NCBI GenBank assembly: GCA_900541055.1
Contig: UQHZ01000014.1
Span: 1-56,201, forward strand
Length of the DNA: 56,201 bases
DNA from: an uncultured Collinsella sp.
GTDB lineage: Bacteria; Actinomycetota; Coriobacteriia; Coriobacteriales; Coriobacteriaceae
Reading direction: 5' to 3'
How positions within the stretch are numbered: position 1 is the stretch's first letter; each line of letters starts with the position of its first letter. The notes beneath the pieces are model-generated. The model was not told where the DNA came from, made no database searches, and saw nothing but the letters and a program-made list of their open reading frames with translations. This document shows positions 16,801 through 24,672 of this stretch, piece by piece. Both the position numbers and the translations under genes were made by a program.

Positions 16801-17501
16801 TCGTCGGTAAGCGCCAGCTCACGGCAGGGGAAGATCTCGATGCTGTCCTCGTTGCCGATGGTTTGGCCCGTGGAGCTCACCATGCGGCGGATGCGGTCAA
16901 TCTCGTCGCCAAAGAACTCGATGCGCACGGGCGCCTTTTCCTGTGCGGGAAACACCTCGACGGTGTCGCCGTGCACGCGGAACAGACCGGGCGCGTCGGC
17001 GGCGCCGGCATTGGTGTAGCCCATGCCCACCAGGCGCTGCGGCACCTCGTCAAAAGGAATCTCCTCGCCCACCGCAAAAGTGGTGGACTCCCAATAGCGA
17101 CTCTCGACCGGCGGCACGCAGCGCAGCAGCGCACGGGCCGAGGCAACCATAATGCAGCTGTCGCCGCGCACGATGCGCCCCAGAGCCTCGCAGCGCTGGG
17201 CTACCACGGCGTCGTCGGGTGCCTGCTCGCGCCAGGGGTAGTCCTTACGCTCGGGAAAGCGACACACATGCGCCAGGCCCACATAGGCGGCAAGGCTGCG
17301 CGCGGCGCGATCGGCCGCATCCTCGCCACTCACAATGTAGACCGTGGGGCGCGGGCGGCGCGCAAACTGGGCGGCCGCCATAAGCGTACGGCCCGACTGT
17401 GACACGGCCAGCGTCACGTCCTCACCGGCATCGAGTCCGGCCTCGACGGTCTGCAGGGCCTCGGCAGTGTAGAGCTGCGCGGCTATACGGTGAATGAGCA
17501 T
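13869..17501 (-). CDS. mfd: Transcription-repair coupling factor Mfd
   Basis: The 1210-aa protein has the full Mfd plan. A UvrB-like N-terminal module is followed by the RNA polymerase-interaction domain (PGDYVVHATHGIALF, near residue 500). The translocase follows, with Walker A GDVGFGKTEVALRA, the DEEQRFGVQHKE box, SATPIPRT and the downstream RGRVGR motif. A C-terminal regulatory domain closes it. Mfd pushes stalled RNA polymerase off damaged template and recruits UvrA. The start at 17501 is chosen over an upstream ATG because GGAGG sits six bases before it. It is downstream of nth, separated by a terminator. Confidence 0.97.
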   Translation of the reverse strand: MLIHRIAAQLYTAEALQTVEAGLDAGEDVTLAVSQSGRTLMAAAQFARRPRPTVYIVSGEDAADRAARSLAAYVGLAHVCRFPERKDYPWREQAPDDAVVAQRCEALGRIVRGDSCIMVASARALLRCVPPVESRYWESTTFAVGEEIPFDEVPQRLVGMGYTNAGAADAPGLFRVHGDTVEVFPAQEKAPVRIEFFGDEIDRIRRMVSSTGQTIGNEDSIEIFPCRELALTDDAVHNMHVALYRASQDDSKLAALLEMVDARIVTPELDRFLPVMYGQTVSPLAHVSGKALVVLSEPRSLFDDCLRAYEDIEARAGEAGIDRLDGLYVRAQQLDFGAQQRLNYVSLIRAGGAVTAELKIEQPAIAGSDNRFMTRIQEVVGKRYACVFAIPDRGARESMELTFGDEGITFEESLTAAPENAGAIGDRVRVAAADSADRAARQEAHASIRERKADALNARSLEAGAAQAAAGAAVPTISRGRVTFVDAALPQGVVVPDANLAVFSIADLNARMDANRARSRRKVDITQITFPFKPGDYVVHATHGIALFSEIARQEVGGKERDYFLLEYADGDKLYVPLEQVDRITRYVGPDGDKPRLTRLNTADWTRATNKARKNAKKLAFDLVDLYTRRSSITGIACPPDTPEQIEMEESFPYDETRDQLEAIADIKADMEAPKPMDRLLCGDVGFGKTEVALRAAFKCVDSGRQVMVLCPTTILAQQHYETFFERFAPFGLEVEVLSRFRTPAQQKRALKAFAEGTIDVLIGTHRLLSADVNPKNLGLVIIDEEQRFGVQHKEQLKNLREQIDVLTLSATPIPRTMQMATSGVRDMSLITTPPTGRRPVIVHVGEYDPDVVSAAIRLEVGRGGQVYYVSNRVKTIDDAVARVHEAAPEARVGVAHGKMSPREVEDVMIEFATKKIDVLIATTIVESGIDNATANTLIIEDSQRLGLAQLYQLKGRVGRSATQAYAYFMFPGELPLTEEATARLTALSEFQDLGSGMRIAMRDLEIRGAGSLMGAEQHGNLSSVGFDLFTQMLGQAVAEARGDDDAGVEAASVGINLPADYFLSEEYLPAVDQRVLVYRKLAAAEDLESIDEVQEETEAAHGELPLAGLNLFNRARIRIRGERLGLESVTLSGGRITFLGVDVPKKVAFELKTRYGAVNFPKSRKLSVPYKAGAGAGSGLGRGLDANDGTGPVAAALMLLQQLGASDDD

Positions 17502-17524
17502 GCTGTTCCTCCGGCATTGCAACG

Positions 17525-17554
17525 CCAAAAGCCCGCCGGGGCAAGCTCGGCGGG
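17525..17554 (-). terminator. Rho-independent terminator of nth
   Basis: The minus strand reads CCCGCCG-AGCTTGCCC-CGGCGGG-CTTTTGG. It lies between the nth stop (17622) and the mfd start. Confidence 0.75.
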
Positions 17555-17621
17555 TATGCGGCGGATTTCATTGCCTGTCATGGTAGCGCATGAGGTGGGC
17601 ACGCCAGCGCACGCCAAACAG

Positions 17622-18287
17622 CTACCCCAAAACGCGCATGCTGGGGCAAAGGTCTGCCAGCGGGCACTCGTCGCACTTAGGCTTGCGGGCGTCGCAGATC
17701 TCGCGGCCAAAGGTAATCCACTGGTGGTTGACCGATTCCCAAAACTCGTGCGGCAGAATCTTGAGCAGGTCTTGCTCGGTCTTGAGCGGTTCCTTGGCAT
17801 GCGTCTTGGGACTCAGCATCAGGCGGTGCGCGATGCGGTTGACGTGCGTATCGACCGCGATGCCCTCGACAATGCCAAACCCCACGTTGAGCACGATGTT
17901 CGCCGTCTTGCGGCCAACGCCCGGCAGCTTGACGAGCTCCTTCATGTCGGCCGGCACCTCGCCACCGTAATCGGCAACGATCATCTGCGCGGCCTCCACG
18001 GCGTGCTTGGCCTTGCTCTTATAAAAGCCGAGCGACTTAATGGTATCGGCCACATCGGCCACGCTCGCCCCCGCCATGGCCTCGGGCGTGGGCCACTGGG
18101 CAAACAGCTTCGGCGTCACCTTGTTGACCTGCGCGTCGGTCGTCTGCGCCGAGAGCAGCACCGCGATGAGCAGCCTAAAGGGATTCTCGTGGTCCAAAAA
18201 GCACTCGACCGGGCCATAGCGACGGTTGAGGCGCTCGCACACCTCAACGGCGCGCTCGCGTTTGGCGGCATTGGTCTCGCGTGGCAT
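17622..18287 (-). CDS. nth: Endonuclease III
   Basis: The 221-aa protein has the helix-hairpin-helix LPGVGRKTANIVL with catalytic Lys127, the catalytic Asp146 in VDTHVNR, and a C-X6-C-X2-C-X5-C iron-sulfur cluster at C198, C205, C208 and C214. It removes oxidised pyrimidines and nicks abasic sites. The start at 18287 follows GAGGAG five bases upstream; the in-frame upstream ATG lacks a site. The window also holds a second helix-hairpin-helix glycosylase at 25327 that lacks the cluster. Confidence 0.96.
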   Translation of the reverse strand: MPRETNAAKRERAVEVCERLNRRYGPVECFLDHENPFRLLIAVLLSAQTTDAQVNKVTPKLFAQWPTPEAMAGASVADVADTIKSLGFYKSKAKHAVEAAQMIVADYGGEVPADMKELVKLPGVGRKTANIVLNVGFGIVEGIAVDTHVNRIAHRLMLSPKTHAKEPLKTEQDLLKILPHEFWESVNHQWITFGREICDARKPKCDECPLADLCPSMRVLG

Positions 18288-18350
18288 AGCAACTCCTCGG
18301 CTCAGCGGCATAACAAACCTATGGGCACGATTGTCCCACGTATGGAGTCT

Positions 18351-20153
18351 TTACGCCTCCAAAAATGCGCCGGTCTGGCGGCCCCACAGGCTCGCATACT
18401 CGCCGCCCGCCTCGACAAGCTGCGCATGCGTACCGTCCTCGACAATCTCGCCGTCCGCCAGCACCACGATGCGATCGAGCGCCGCCACGGTGGACAGGCG
18501 ATGCGCCACCACAATGGAGGTGCGACCGCGCATCAGGTTCTCGAGCGCCTCCTGCACCAGCGCCTCGGACTCGCTGTCGAGGGCAGACGTCGCCTCGTCG
18601 AGCGCCAGGATCGGCGCGTCGGTCAGGATAGCGCGGGCGATGGCCACGCGCTGACGTTGGCCGCCCGAAAGCTTGACGCCGCGCTCGCCCACCATGGTGT
18701 CAAAGCCGTTTGGTAGGCGGTCGATAAACTCGGTCGCATTTGCCAGGCGCGCGGCCTCGCGGATCTGCTCGTCGGTGGCGTCGGGGCGTCCGTAGGCGAT
18801 ATTCTCGCGAATGGAGCGATGGAACAGCAGCGCCTCCTGCGGCACGTAGGCAACCTGGCGGCGCAGACTCTGCTGCGTGCAGCGCGAGACGTCTTGGCCG
18901 TCCACGAGCACGCGACCGCCCTGTACGTCGTCCAGGCGCAGCAACAGCTTGGTAAGCGTCGTTTTGCCCGAGCCCGATTTGCCCACCAGGCCCACGCGCT
19001 GACCCGACGCCACATGGAGCGTCAGGTCGTCGAACACGCTCTCGCCCGCCGCGGCATCACGGTATGCAAAGCTCAAGTGCTCAAAATCAATCGCGCCCTC
19101 GCCCACCTTAAGCTCGGGGGCGTTCTCGTCGTCTGCCACCAGACGCGGCTCGTCCAGCACGCGCGTCATCTCGGCCGCATCGCCCAGCGCGCGGTTGATG
19201 CGCTGCATCATGGAGCTTACGTAGTTCAGACGCATGGTGAGGTTGTACGTATAGGTAAAGATCATGACGAGCGCACCGGCAGAGATGCCAAACCACGCGT
19301 TGCCGCCCGCGACGAACACGCTCACCACGGCCATAGTGATGACGATAAGGCCCGAGGTCGTAAAGTTGCGCTGCATCATGGCGTGCATCGAAACCGTCTC
19401 GGCGTCGCGCGCGGCGCGGTCGGCGGTATCGAACAGGTCGCGCTCAAAGTCCTCGCGCCCACAGGTCTTGACGGCCAGGATATTCGTGACCGCGTCGGAC
19501 AGCACGCCCGACAATTTGTTCTGCGCGGCAGACGTCGCGGCCGAAAGCGGCATGATGCGCTTGTACATAAGCCAGACAAACGCGATGTAGACGACCATAA
19601 TGCCCACCAGGATCACGGTAAACGTCGGCACCACCGGAGCGAGCGCCGCCACCGTGCAGACAACCGAGGTGATGGTGGGAATGAGCGAATACACCGTCAC
19701 GTCTACCAGCCCCGTATAGCCGCTCATAAAACGACTCGTCTGGCTCACGAGCGATCCGCCAAAGCGGCTGGTGTGAAATGTCATGGATTGATTGGAGAGC
19801 GTGTCGAAGCACAGGCGCGCCAAGTGATAGTTACCCGCAATCTCGAGCTTGTAGACGGTGTAGTCCTGCAGCTTGGAGAGGATCTGGCCCACTAGGTTAA
19901 CGAGCACGAGCGCCAGAATGTAGGGACCAAAGACCTCGAATACTTGGTCGCCCGCCACGGGACCCGCTTGGACGCGGTCGACGATGAGGGCCATCACGTA
20001 GGTGTTGGCAAACGTGAGCAAAAAGATGTAGCCCGCCGACGAGAACACCGAGAGAAAGACGATCAGTGGCTGCGTGCGCGTGACGTCCCAAAAGCGCTGC
20101 AGCGTGCGGCGCACGGTGGAGCGTTTGAGCGGACTGGTGTTTCTCTGAGACAT
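18351..20153 (-). CDS. ABC half-transporter, multidrug/lipid exporter type
   Basis: The 600-aa protein has six membrane segments in residues 30-330, then an ATPase domain with Walker A GLVGKSGSGKTT, Q-loop VPQEALLF, signature LSGGQRQRVAIA, Walker B ILALDEATSALD and the H-loop AHRLST. It should act as a homodimer, since no partner half-transporter is nearby. The start at 20153 follows AAGGAAGCCC. The substrate cannot be predicted. The gene stops 63 bases before nth starts. Confidence 0.9.
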   Translation of the reverse strand: MSQRNTSPLKRSTVRRTLQRFWDVTRTQPLIVFLSVFSSAGYIFLLTFANTYVMALIVDRVQAGPVAGDQVFEVFGPYILALVLVNLVGQILSKLQDYTVYKLEIAGNYHLARLCFDTLSNQSMTFHTSRFGGSLVSQTSRFMSGYTGLVDVTVYSLIPTITSVVCTVAALAPVVPTFTVILVGIMVVYIAFVWLMYKRIMPLSAATSAAQNKLSGVLSDAVTNILAVKTCGREDFERDLFDTADRAARDAETVSMHAMMQRNFTTSGLIVITMAVVSVFVAGGNAWFGISAGALVMIFTYTYNLTMRLNYVSSMMQRINRALGDAAEMTRVLDEPRLVADDENAPELKVGEGAIDFEHLSFAYRDAAAGESVFDDLTLHVASGQRVGLVGKSGSGKTTLTKLLLRLDDVQGGRVLVDGQDVSRCTQQSLRRQVAYVPQEALLFHRSIRENIAYGRPDATDEQIREAARLANATEFIDRLPNGFDTMVGERGVKLSGGQRQRVAIARAILTDAPILALDEATSALDSESEALVQEALENLMRGRTSIVVAHRLSTVAALDRIVVLADGEIVEDGTHAQLVEAGGEYASLWGRQTGAFLEA

Positions 20154-20228
20154 GGGCTTCCTTTCGCGTCTGATAGGGCGAAACGCCATTGTTGCACACT
20201 AAAGCGCACTTCAGGCAAGTGCGACGCG

Positions 20229-20261
20229 AAAAGCGCCCGCGTCCCGCGCTTGCGCAGGCGC
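20229..20261 (-). terminator. Probable terminator of rmuC
   Basis: On the minus strand GCGCCTGCG pairs with CGCGGGCGC (one G-U pair) and is followed by TTTTCG. It sits 18 bases past the rmuC stop. Confidence 0.65.
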
Positions 20262-20278
20262 CCCGCCGTCAGATGCAG

Positions 20279-21634
20279 CTAGTCCTCGTCTTTTTGGTCT
20301 GCGAGCAGCTCCGCAGACGTGAGTCCCAAGATCTCGTCGGCCTCCTCGGCGTCTTCCAGCGCATCGATATCCTTGAGCTTGCGCTCCATGACGTTGGTGC
20401 GCGTGGTGATGATGCCCTCGACCGTTTTGCCCGCGGTCTCGATCTGCTGCTGGGCGCGGCGCAGCGCCTTTTGATAGCGCGGCAGCTCGGCCTTGACGGC
20501 GGAGAGCACGCGCAGCACGTCGTCGGTACGTTTTTGCAACTTAAACGTCTGATAGCTCATCTGCAGACTGTTGAGGATGGCCGCCATGGTGCTGGGACCG
20601 GCTACGTTGACGTGATAGTCGCGGCCCAGGGTCTCGATAAGCCCGGGGCGGCTGACGACCTCGGCGTACAGTCCTTCAAACGGCACGAACATGATGCCAA
20701 AGTTGGTCGTTGCCGGCACACTCAGGTACTTTTCGCAGATGTCCTTTGCCTCGCGTTTCACCATCATATCGAGCGTCTTGCGCGCTGCGGCAACGGCCTC
20801 CGCATCGCCCGACTCCTGGGCGTCGATCAGATGCTCGTACGCGTCGCCCGGGAATTTGGAATCGATCGGCAGCAGCACGGGATCGCCCTCGTCTACCGGC
20901 AGCTTGACGGCAAACTCAACGCGCTCCGAGGCACCGGGCTTGGTGGCGACGTTTTCCAGATACTGGTCGGGTGTAAGGATGTCCGCCAGAATTGCACCCA
21001 GCTGCACCTCGCCCAAAATGCCGCGCGCTTTTACATTGCCCAGCACACGCTTGAGGTCGCCTACGCCGGTGGCGATAGATTGCATATCGCCCAGACCCTT
21101 ATACACGGCCTCGAGCTGGTCGCTCACCTGCTTAAACGATGCCGACAGTCGGTCGTTGAGCGTGCGGGAGAGCTTCTCGTCCACCGTCGCGCGCATCTGA
21201 TCGAGCTGCACGTTGTTGTCTTTGCGGATGGCGCCCAGCTGAGCATCGACCGTCTCGCGCACCTTGTCCAGGCGATGCTCGATGCCCTCGCGATTGGCGC
21301 CGAGCTGTTGGGCCGTCTCGCGGCGCAGGTCATCCATCCGGTCACCAGCTTGCGAGAACTCGCGTGCGATGGTCAGGTAACGTTGCTGCTCCACGGCCGC
21401 ATCGGTCGTCTGCTGCTGCGCGATGGCATTGGCCGTGCGGCGGGTTTCGGCCAGCGCGACGTTCAGGGCATCGAGCGCGTTGTTGGCCTGCTCGAGTGCT
21501 GCCAGCGTTTCCGCGCCACCGTCGCCACGCTCCCGCAACTCGGCACGCAGGCTCTTGAGCTGAAGGGCGCAAGCCGCAGCAACCCCCACCGCCACCAAGG
21601 CGATCGCAACAAGCACAATATCAATAGCAGACAT
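20279..21634 (-). CDS. rmuC: RmuC-family DNA recombination protein
   Basis: The 451-aa protein has an N-terminal membrane anchor (residues 4-22) and a long coiled coil (about 25-180, rich in Glu/Ala/Gln heptads). The RmuC nuclease-like domain follows (about 190-400; GNVKARGILGEVQLGAIL, FAVKLPVDEGDPVLLPIDSK and MFVPFEGLYAEV). RmuC limits inversions at short repeats in E. coli. That may matter here, where inverted repeats are frequent, but this link is speculation. The start at 21634 follows GGAGATT. Confidence 0.92.
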   Translation of the reverse strand: MSAIDIVLVAIALVAVGVAAACALQLKSLRAELRERGDGGAETLAALEQANNALDALNVALAETRRTANAIAQQQTTDAAVEQQRYLTIAREFSQAGDRMDDLRRETAQQLGANREGIEHRLDKVRETVDAQLGAIRKDNNVQLDQMRATVDEKLSRTLNDRLSASFKQVSDQLEAVYKGLGDMQSIATGVGDLKRVLGNVKARGILGEVQLGAILADILTPDQYLENVATKPGASERVEFAVKLPVDEGDPVLLPIDSKFPGDAYEHLIDAQESGDAEAVAAARKTLDMMVKREAKDICEKYLSVPATTNFGIMFVPFEGLYAEVVSRPGLIETLGRDYHVNVAGPSTMAAILNSLQMSYQTFKLQKRTDDVLRVLSAVKAELPRYQKALRRAQQQIETAGKTVEGIITTRTNVMERKLKDIDALEDAEEADEILGLTSAELLADQKDED

Positions 21635-21685
21635 AATCTCCGCCCAACAAACCCAATCGAGCACCAATCAAAACCGCGATCAATC

Positions 21686-22249
21686 TTACCCCGCCACACA
21701 CACCGGGCGCCCGGCCCCTTCTTGGGTGCCCCTCTCCTCCGCATATTCCATAATGCGGCGCGCCGTTTTCCTGCTCACCTTTGAGTCATCGCCGGCCAAG
21801 TATGCGTATACGTTTCCTTTATTCAGGCGCAGAGCACGGCAGAGGCCATAGCGCGTTACACCCGATTCCTCCAATGCTTCCAGCGTTTTCTTTCTCATCA
21901 GGGCGTTCACCCTTCTATCGGCCGCCGGCTTTTCCTTCACCGCTCTATACGCACGCCAAACGTTGGCATAACGATTTGGGAGCTCACTTTTGGCGCATAG
22001 AGACGCCATGCTACCCGCTTGACCGTACAAGGATAAAACGTCACGGTAATCCCGTTCCATCCACGAGCCCTCGGATAAACCCAGAACGTATTCGGCTTTT
22101 CCTTGCGCCAAAGCGAGCAAAAACAGAGGCTCCGCCACGCGCGGCGCATCCGTCGTCGCCTGCTCAACCAATTTTCTAAAACTCAGCGACCGCTGTCCGG
22201 ATAGCTCTCGGCAATAGCCTTTTAAGAATCCCTCAAAGGTCAGATTCAA
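21686..22249 (-). CDS. HTH protein paired with a nucleotidyltransferase (putative antitoxin)
   Basis: The 187-aa protein has no family I can name. Its C-terminal third (about 115-165: TLEALEESGVTRYGLCRALRLN, then NVYAYLAGDDSKVS and TARRIMEYA) looks like a helix-turn-helix DNA-binding unit. The N-terminal part is mostly helical. The preferred start is the TTG at 22249: its last two bases and the next A form the TGA stop of the upstream gene, and AAGGAGG lies seven bases before it. The overlap implies translational coupling. Codon use is more AT-rich than in neighbouring genes, suggesting transfer. It could be the antitoxin and autoregulator of the pair. Confidence 0.6.
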   Translation of the reverse strand: MNLTFEGFLKGYCRELSGQRSLSFRKLVEQATTDAPRVAEPLFLLALAQGKAEYVLGLSEGSWMERDYRDVLSLYGQAGSMASLCAKSELPNRYANVWRAYRAVKEKPAADRRVNALMRKKTLEALEESGVTRYGLCRALRLNKGNVYAYLAGDDSKVSRKTARRIMEYAEERGTQEGAGRPVCVAG

Positions 22250-22776
22250 CCGAGCACCTCCTTTTTGTATTGCCTGTATGCACAGACCATCTCTTGATAA
22301 CTCCGCTCCGAAGGCGACGACGCCAGCGCCTCTCCCTCGTCGAATATAAGCCGTTCGAGCAACCCCCAATCAAGTCGGTCGACGAATGCCTGACTATGAA
22401 GATCGATGATGTCGTTCGGACGACAGGCATAGAGCTTCATTACCGCCAGGTCCTCCAAGGATGGCGTAAAGTACCTGATAAAACGCGCCCCAATATCCAA
22501 GGGAATCAAACGATCTTCGTAATTGAACGGCATCTGATTACAATATGCCACCGCCATACCATTCACCTCGGGGTATCGAGCTATGATCTCGCGGAGGCAC
22601 CTATCTGCCTCAAACACATCAATGTCATGTGTAACCGAACGATTCGTCACATCGTTTAGCATGAAGGCGCTTCCTCCCACCAATACAACGTTCGGCCTGT
22701 CGTCTCTTGGACCTATTTCCAGCTCCGCCTCTTCGTCAATGCCCAAAAGAGTCTGTTCTAAATCCTGCTTATACAT
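22246..22776 (-). CDS. DUF6036-like nucleotidyltransferase (putative toxin)
   Basis: The 176-aa protein has the nucleotidyltransferase signature: VVLVGGSAFML (G34, G35, S36), then THDIDVF with D51 and D53. A later LEDLAVMKLYACRPNDIIDL segment is typical of AbiEii/DUF6036-type enzymes. Such proteins are often toxins that modify tRNA or proteins, paired with a DNA-binding antitoxin. The next gene overlaps it by four bases. The leader is AT-rich (TATTATTATTCATC), with AGGA before ATG. Toxin function is inferred from the fold and the pairing; a stand-alone modifying enzyme is possible. Confidence 0.68.
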   Translation of the reverse strand: MYKQDLEQTLLGIDEEAELEIGPRDDRPNVVLVGGSAFMLNDVTNRSVTHDIDVFEADRCLREIIARYPEVNGMAVAYCNQMPFNYEDRLIPLDIGARFIRYFTPSLEDLAVMKLYACRPNDIIDLHSQAFVDRLDWGLLERLIFDEGEALASSPSERSYQEMVCAYRQYKKEVLG

Positions 22777-22899
22777 AACAAATCCTATTATTATTCATCT
22801 TCAATAATACTATTCAGTCGCACGACAGGACCCACAGGATGCAAGGATTCCACTCGTGGCGATAATCCCTACACCCTAGAAGTCCTAATGTGACAAACG

Positions 22900-23334
22900 C
22901 TAACTCTCCCAGCCGGCGCGGATTGTTGTTATGACATCGCCTAGGCGCTGGCCGAGGGCTGACAGATGTTGGAGCACTTCGCTGGGCGAAGCACCGTTGA
23001 GGATGCAGGTGAGCGCATACGAGACCAAGAAAATCGCCGCAAGTCCTAGCGGAATGAGCACGATCATCGCCAATGTGCGCAGGCGCTGGCCCACGCGGCG
23101 ACGACGCGCACGACGCTTGTCGAACGCGAGCTCCTGCGCATATGAATCTTGCTGTACGGAATAGGCCTCTGATGCCGATTCGCACCCGGGCACAGCTGCA
23201 GGTACAGCAGCGGGCACGACATTTTGCGCAAAGGGCTGGGCTGCCGCCCCTTGCATTTGCATCTCCATGAGTCGTTGCTGCTGACGCAGCATGCGCTCAG
23301 CTTGTTGCTGCGGAGTCTCAAGAAACAGATCCAT
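22900..23334 (-). CDS. Small Gln-rich single-pass membrane protein, unknown
   Basis: The 144-aa protein has a Gln/Met-rich N-terminus (TPQQQAERMLRQQQRLMEMQ), an Ala/Val/Pro stretch, a basic patch (KRRARRRRVGQRLR) and one membrane segment (about 87-110), then a short amphipathic tail. The basic patch before the segment suggests the N-terminus is cytoplasmic. GGAGG five bases before the ATG at 23334 supports this start. I do not recognise a family. Confidence 0.65.
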   Translation of the reverse strand: MDLFLETPQQQAERMLRQQQRLMEMQMQGAAAQPFAQNVVPAAVPAAVPGCESASEAYSVQQDSYAQELAFDKRRARRRRVGQRLRTLAMIVLIPLGLAAIFLVSYALTCILNGASPSEVLQHLSALGQRLGDVITTIRAGWES

Positions 23335-23587
23335 GCTGGCCTCCAAAATCGGAGCATTCGACGCTTACGACCAGCATCCCGCACCGCCATGACCGCGACA
23401 ACGCAATCGCCGGCAATAGCCACAAAGTTTCTTCTGCTCAAAAGCTGTCGAAAAGCTCAACAACTCCCCTACCAGCACTTTCTCTGAGCTTTTTTCGCCA
23501 ACAATCTTTTGGCCTTCCACCCTTACGCCAACTGACCAAAATCTAACCAATAGCTTGACGAAAATTGTGGAGACCGGGACCCCACAC

Positions 23588-23615
23588 AAAAAGTGCCGCC
23601 CCAAAGGGGCGGCAC
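23588..23615 (-). terminator. Terminator of family B unit B1
   Basis: On the minus strand GTGCCGCCCC-TTT-GGGGCGGCAC-TTTTT. The same hairpin occurs in unit B2. A conserved linker of about 50 bases (23616-23664) joins it to the long hairpin. The remaining bases, 23335-23587, hold no gene that I can see. Confidence 0.85.
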
Positions 23616-23664
23616 ACAAACTTATTATCAGCTTTTCTGTAACGAGCATGCGACGACTCAACGC

Positions 23665-23750
23665 CGGGGCGCAGGGCGGGGAAACCTTTGCCTCGCGCGA
23701 CCCTGCGAAGCCGTGAGCGAGAGGGGAAGGTTTCCCCGCCCTGCGCCCCG
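23665..23750. repeat. Family B long hairpin, copy B1
   Basis: The left arm 23665-23688 (starts CGGGGCGCAGGG, ends GAAACCTT) pairs perfectly over 24 bp with 23727-23750. The apical region contains a 25-nt core (23696-23720, including GACCCTGCGAAGCCGTGAGC) identical to that of copy B2. The arm sequence is unrelated to that of B2. It starts 18 bases past the stop codon of the gene at 23768, reading the minus strand. Confidence 0.9.
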
Positions 23751-23767
23751 TGGTCGGTGAGAACAGA

Positions 23768-24400
23768 CTACATGCCCGCGAGACCGCGGGCGGCGGTGGC
23801 GCACATAAATGCCAAGACGAGAATCACGAGCGACCCGGCGATGTCTGCCAGCACGCCCATTACGCGGCGCTCAAACAGCCAACTCTCAAAGTGCGGGGCA
23901 ACGTTGCGCCAAACACGCCACAGCAAGATGCCCATACCGATGACGCCCGGGATATTGAGCAGTAGGATCTCGGAGCACAAAAGACCGATCAGGTTGCCGG
24001 CGGCAAAGCCCGCATCGCCCTCGCAGTATTTGCGATAAATCATGTACAGCATGTACGCCACAAACGGCTGCAGGCACGCAGAAATAAACGTGACCACCAT
24101 CGAGGGCTCCTGCGAAAAGACCTCGGTGAGCTTATCCACGCTCGTGGCATCCTTAGAGGCCAGGAACAGGCCAATGACCACCACAGGTACCACGCCCAAG
24201 ATGACCTCGACCATCGTAAACAGCTTGGCGGTCAAGTCCTCACTAGCCGAATTCAAATGGGGCGCCCACTCAGGATGAGCATGCGCACCGACCTTCTTGC
24301 CCTTCTCAGCACGATTGGCCTTTTCACCCTCGGCAACCCGACGACCAGGATCCTTGCGAGTTCCCGCCGCAGCAACCCGAGCCCGAGACTTCTTACCCAT
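23768..24400 (-). CDS. Multi-pass membrane protein of unknown function
   Basis: The 210-aa protein has a basic, charged cytoplasmic N-terminus of about 55 residues (KKSRARVAAAGTRKDPGRR). Four hydrophobic segments follow, beginning TMVEVILGVVPVVVIGLFLA, AFIS-like FISACLQPFVAYMLYMI, LLCSEILLLNIPGVIGMGIL and IAGSLVILVLAFMC. The start at 24400 is chosen because GAGG lies eight bases upstream; the GTG at 24409 overlaps that site. No family recognised. It is monocistronic, with a family B unit at each side. Confidence 0.7.
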   Translation of the reverse strand: MGKKSRARVAAAGTRKDPGRRVAEGEKANRAEKGKKVGAHAHPEWAPHLNSASEDLTAKLFTMVEVILGVVPVVVIGLFLASKDATSVDKLTEVFSQEPSMVVTFISACLQPFVAYMLYMIYRKYCEGDAGFAAGNLIGLLCSEILLLNIPGVIGMGILLWRVWRNVAPHFESWLFERRVMGVLADIAGSLVILVLAFMCATAARGLAGM

Positions 24401-24486
24401 AACCAACACCTCACAAGAGGAAACGAATAGCCAACGCTACCCAGTGTACCCTCTAAGCAACGTCACCGCCCCAACCGGCCCCCACA

Positions 24487-24515
24487 AAAACGTGCCGCCC
24501 CATAAGGGGCGGCAC
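24487..24515 (-). terminator. Terminator of family B unit B2
   Basis: On the minus strand GTGCCGCCCC-TTAT-GGGGCGGCAC-GTTTTTG. It is nearly identical to the B1 terminator, as is the linker next to it (24516-24562). Confidence 0.85.
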
Positions 24516-24565
24516 ACAAACTTTTTTATCAGCTTTTCTGTAGCGAGCACGCGACGACCCAAAGC

Positions 24566-24651
24566 GGGCCGGGAGGGCCGGACTACCTTCCCTCAACGCG
24601 ACCCTGCGAAGCCGTGAGCGAGGAGGGAAGGTAGTCCGGCCCTCCCGGCCC
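24566..24651. repeat. Family B long hairpin, copy B2
   Basis: A 29-bp perfect stem: 24566-24594 (starts GGGCCGGGAGGG, ends CCTTCCCTC) pairs with 24623-24651. The 28-nt apical part contains the same 25-nt core as B1 (24597-24621). It begins 22 bases past the rubrerythrin stop on the minus strand. Confidence 0.9.
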
Positions 24652-24672
24652 AGCTCACGCTAGCGCCAAGCG

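Noticed and set aside
13749..17402. 1217-codon plus-strand open frame opposite mfd
   Set aside because: It is a GC-driven shadow: His/Arg/Ala/Gly-rich, no domain, no start site, and it exactly mirrors the well-conserved mfd gene.
22814..23185. Alternative minus-strand frame overlapping the small membrane protein
   Set aside because: Cys/Arg/Ser-rich, no binding site; the frame at 22900-23334 has GGAGG and a clear membrane segment.
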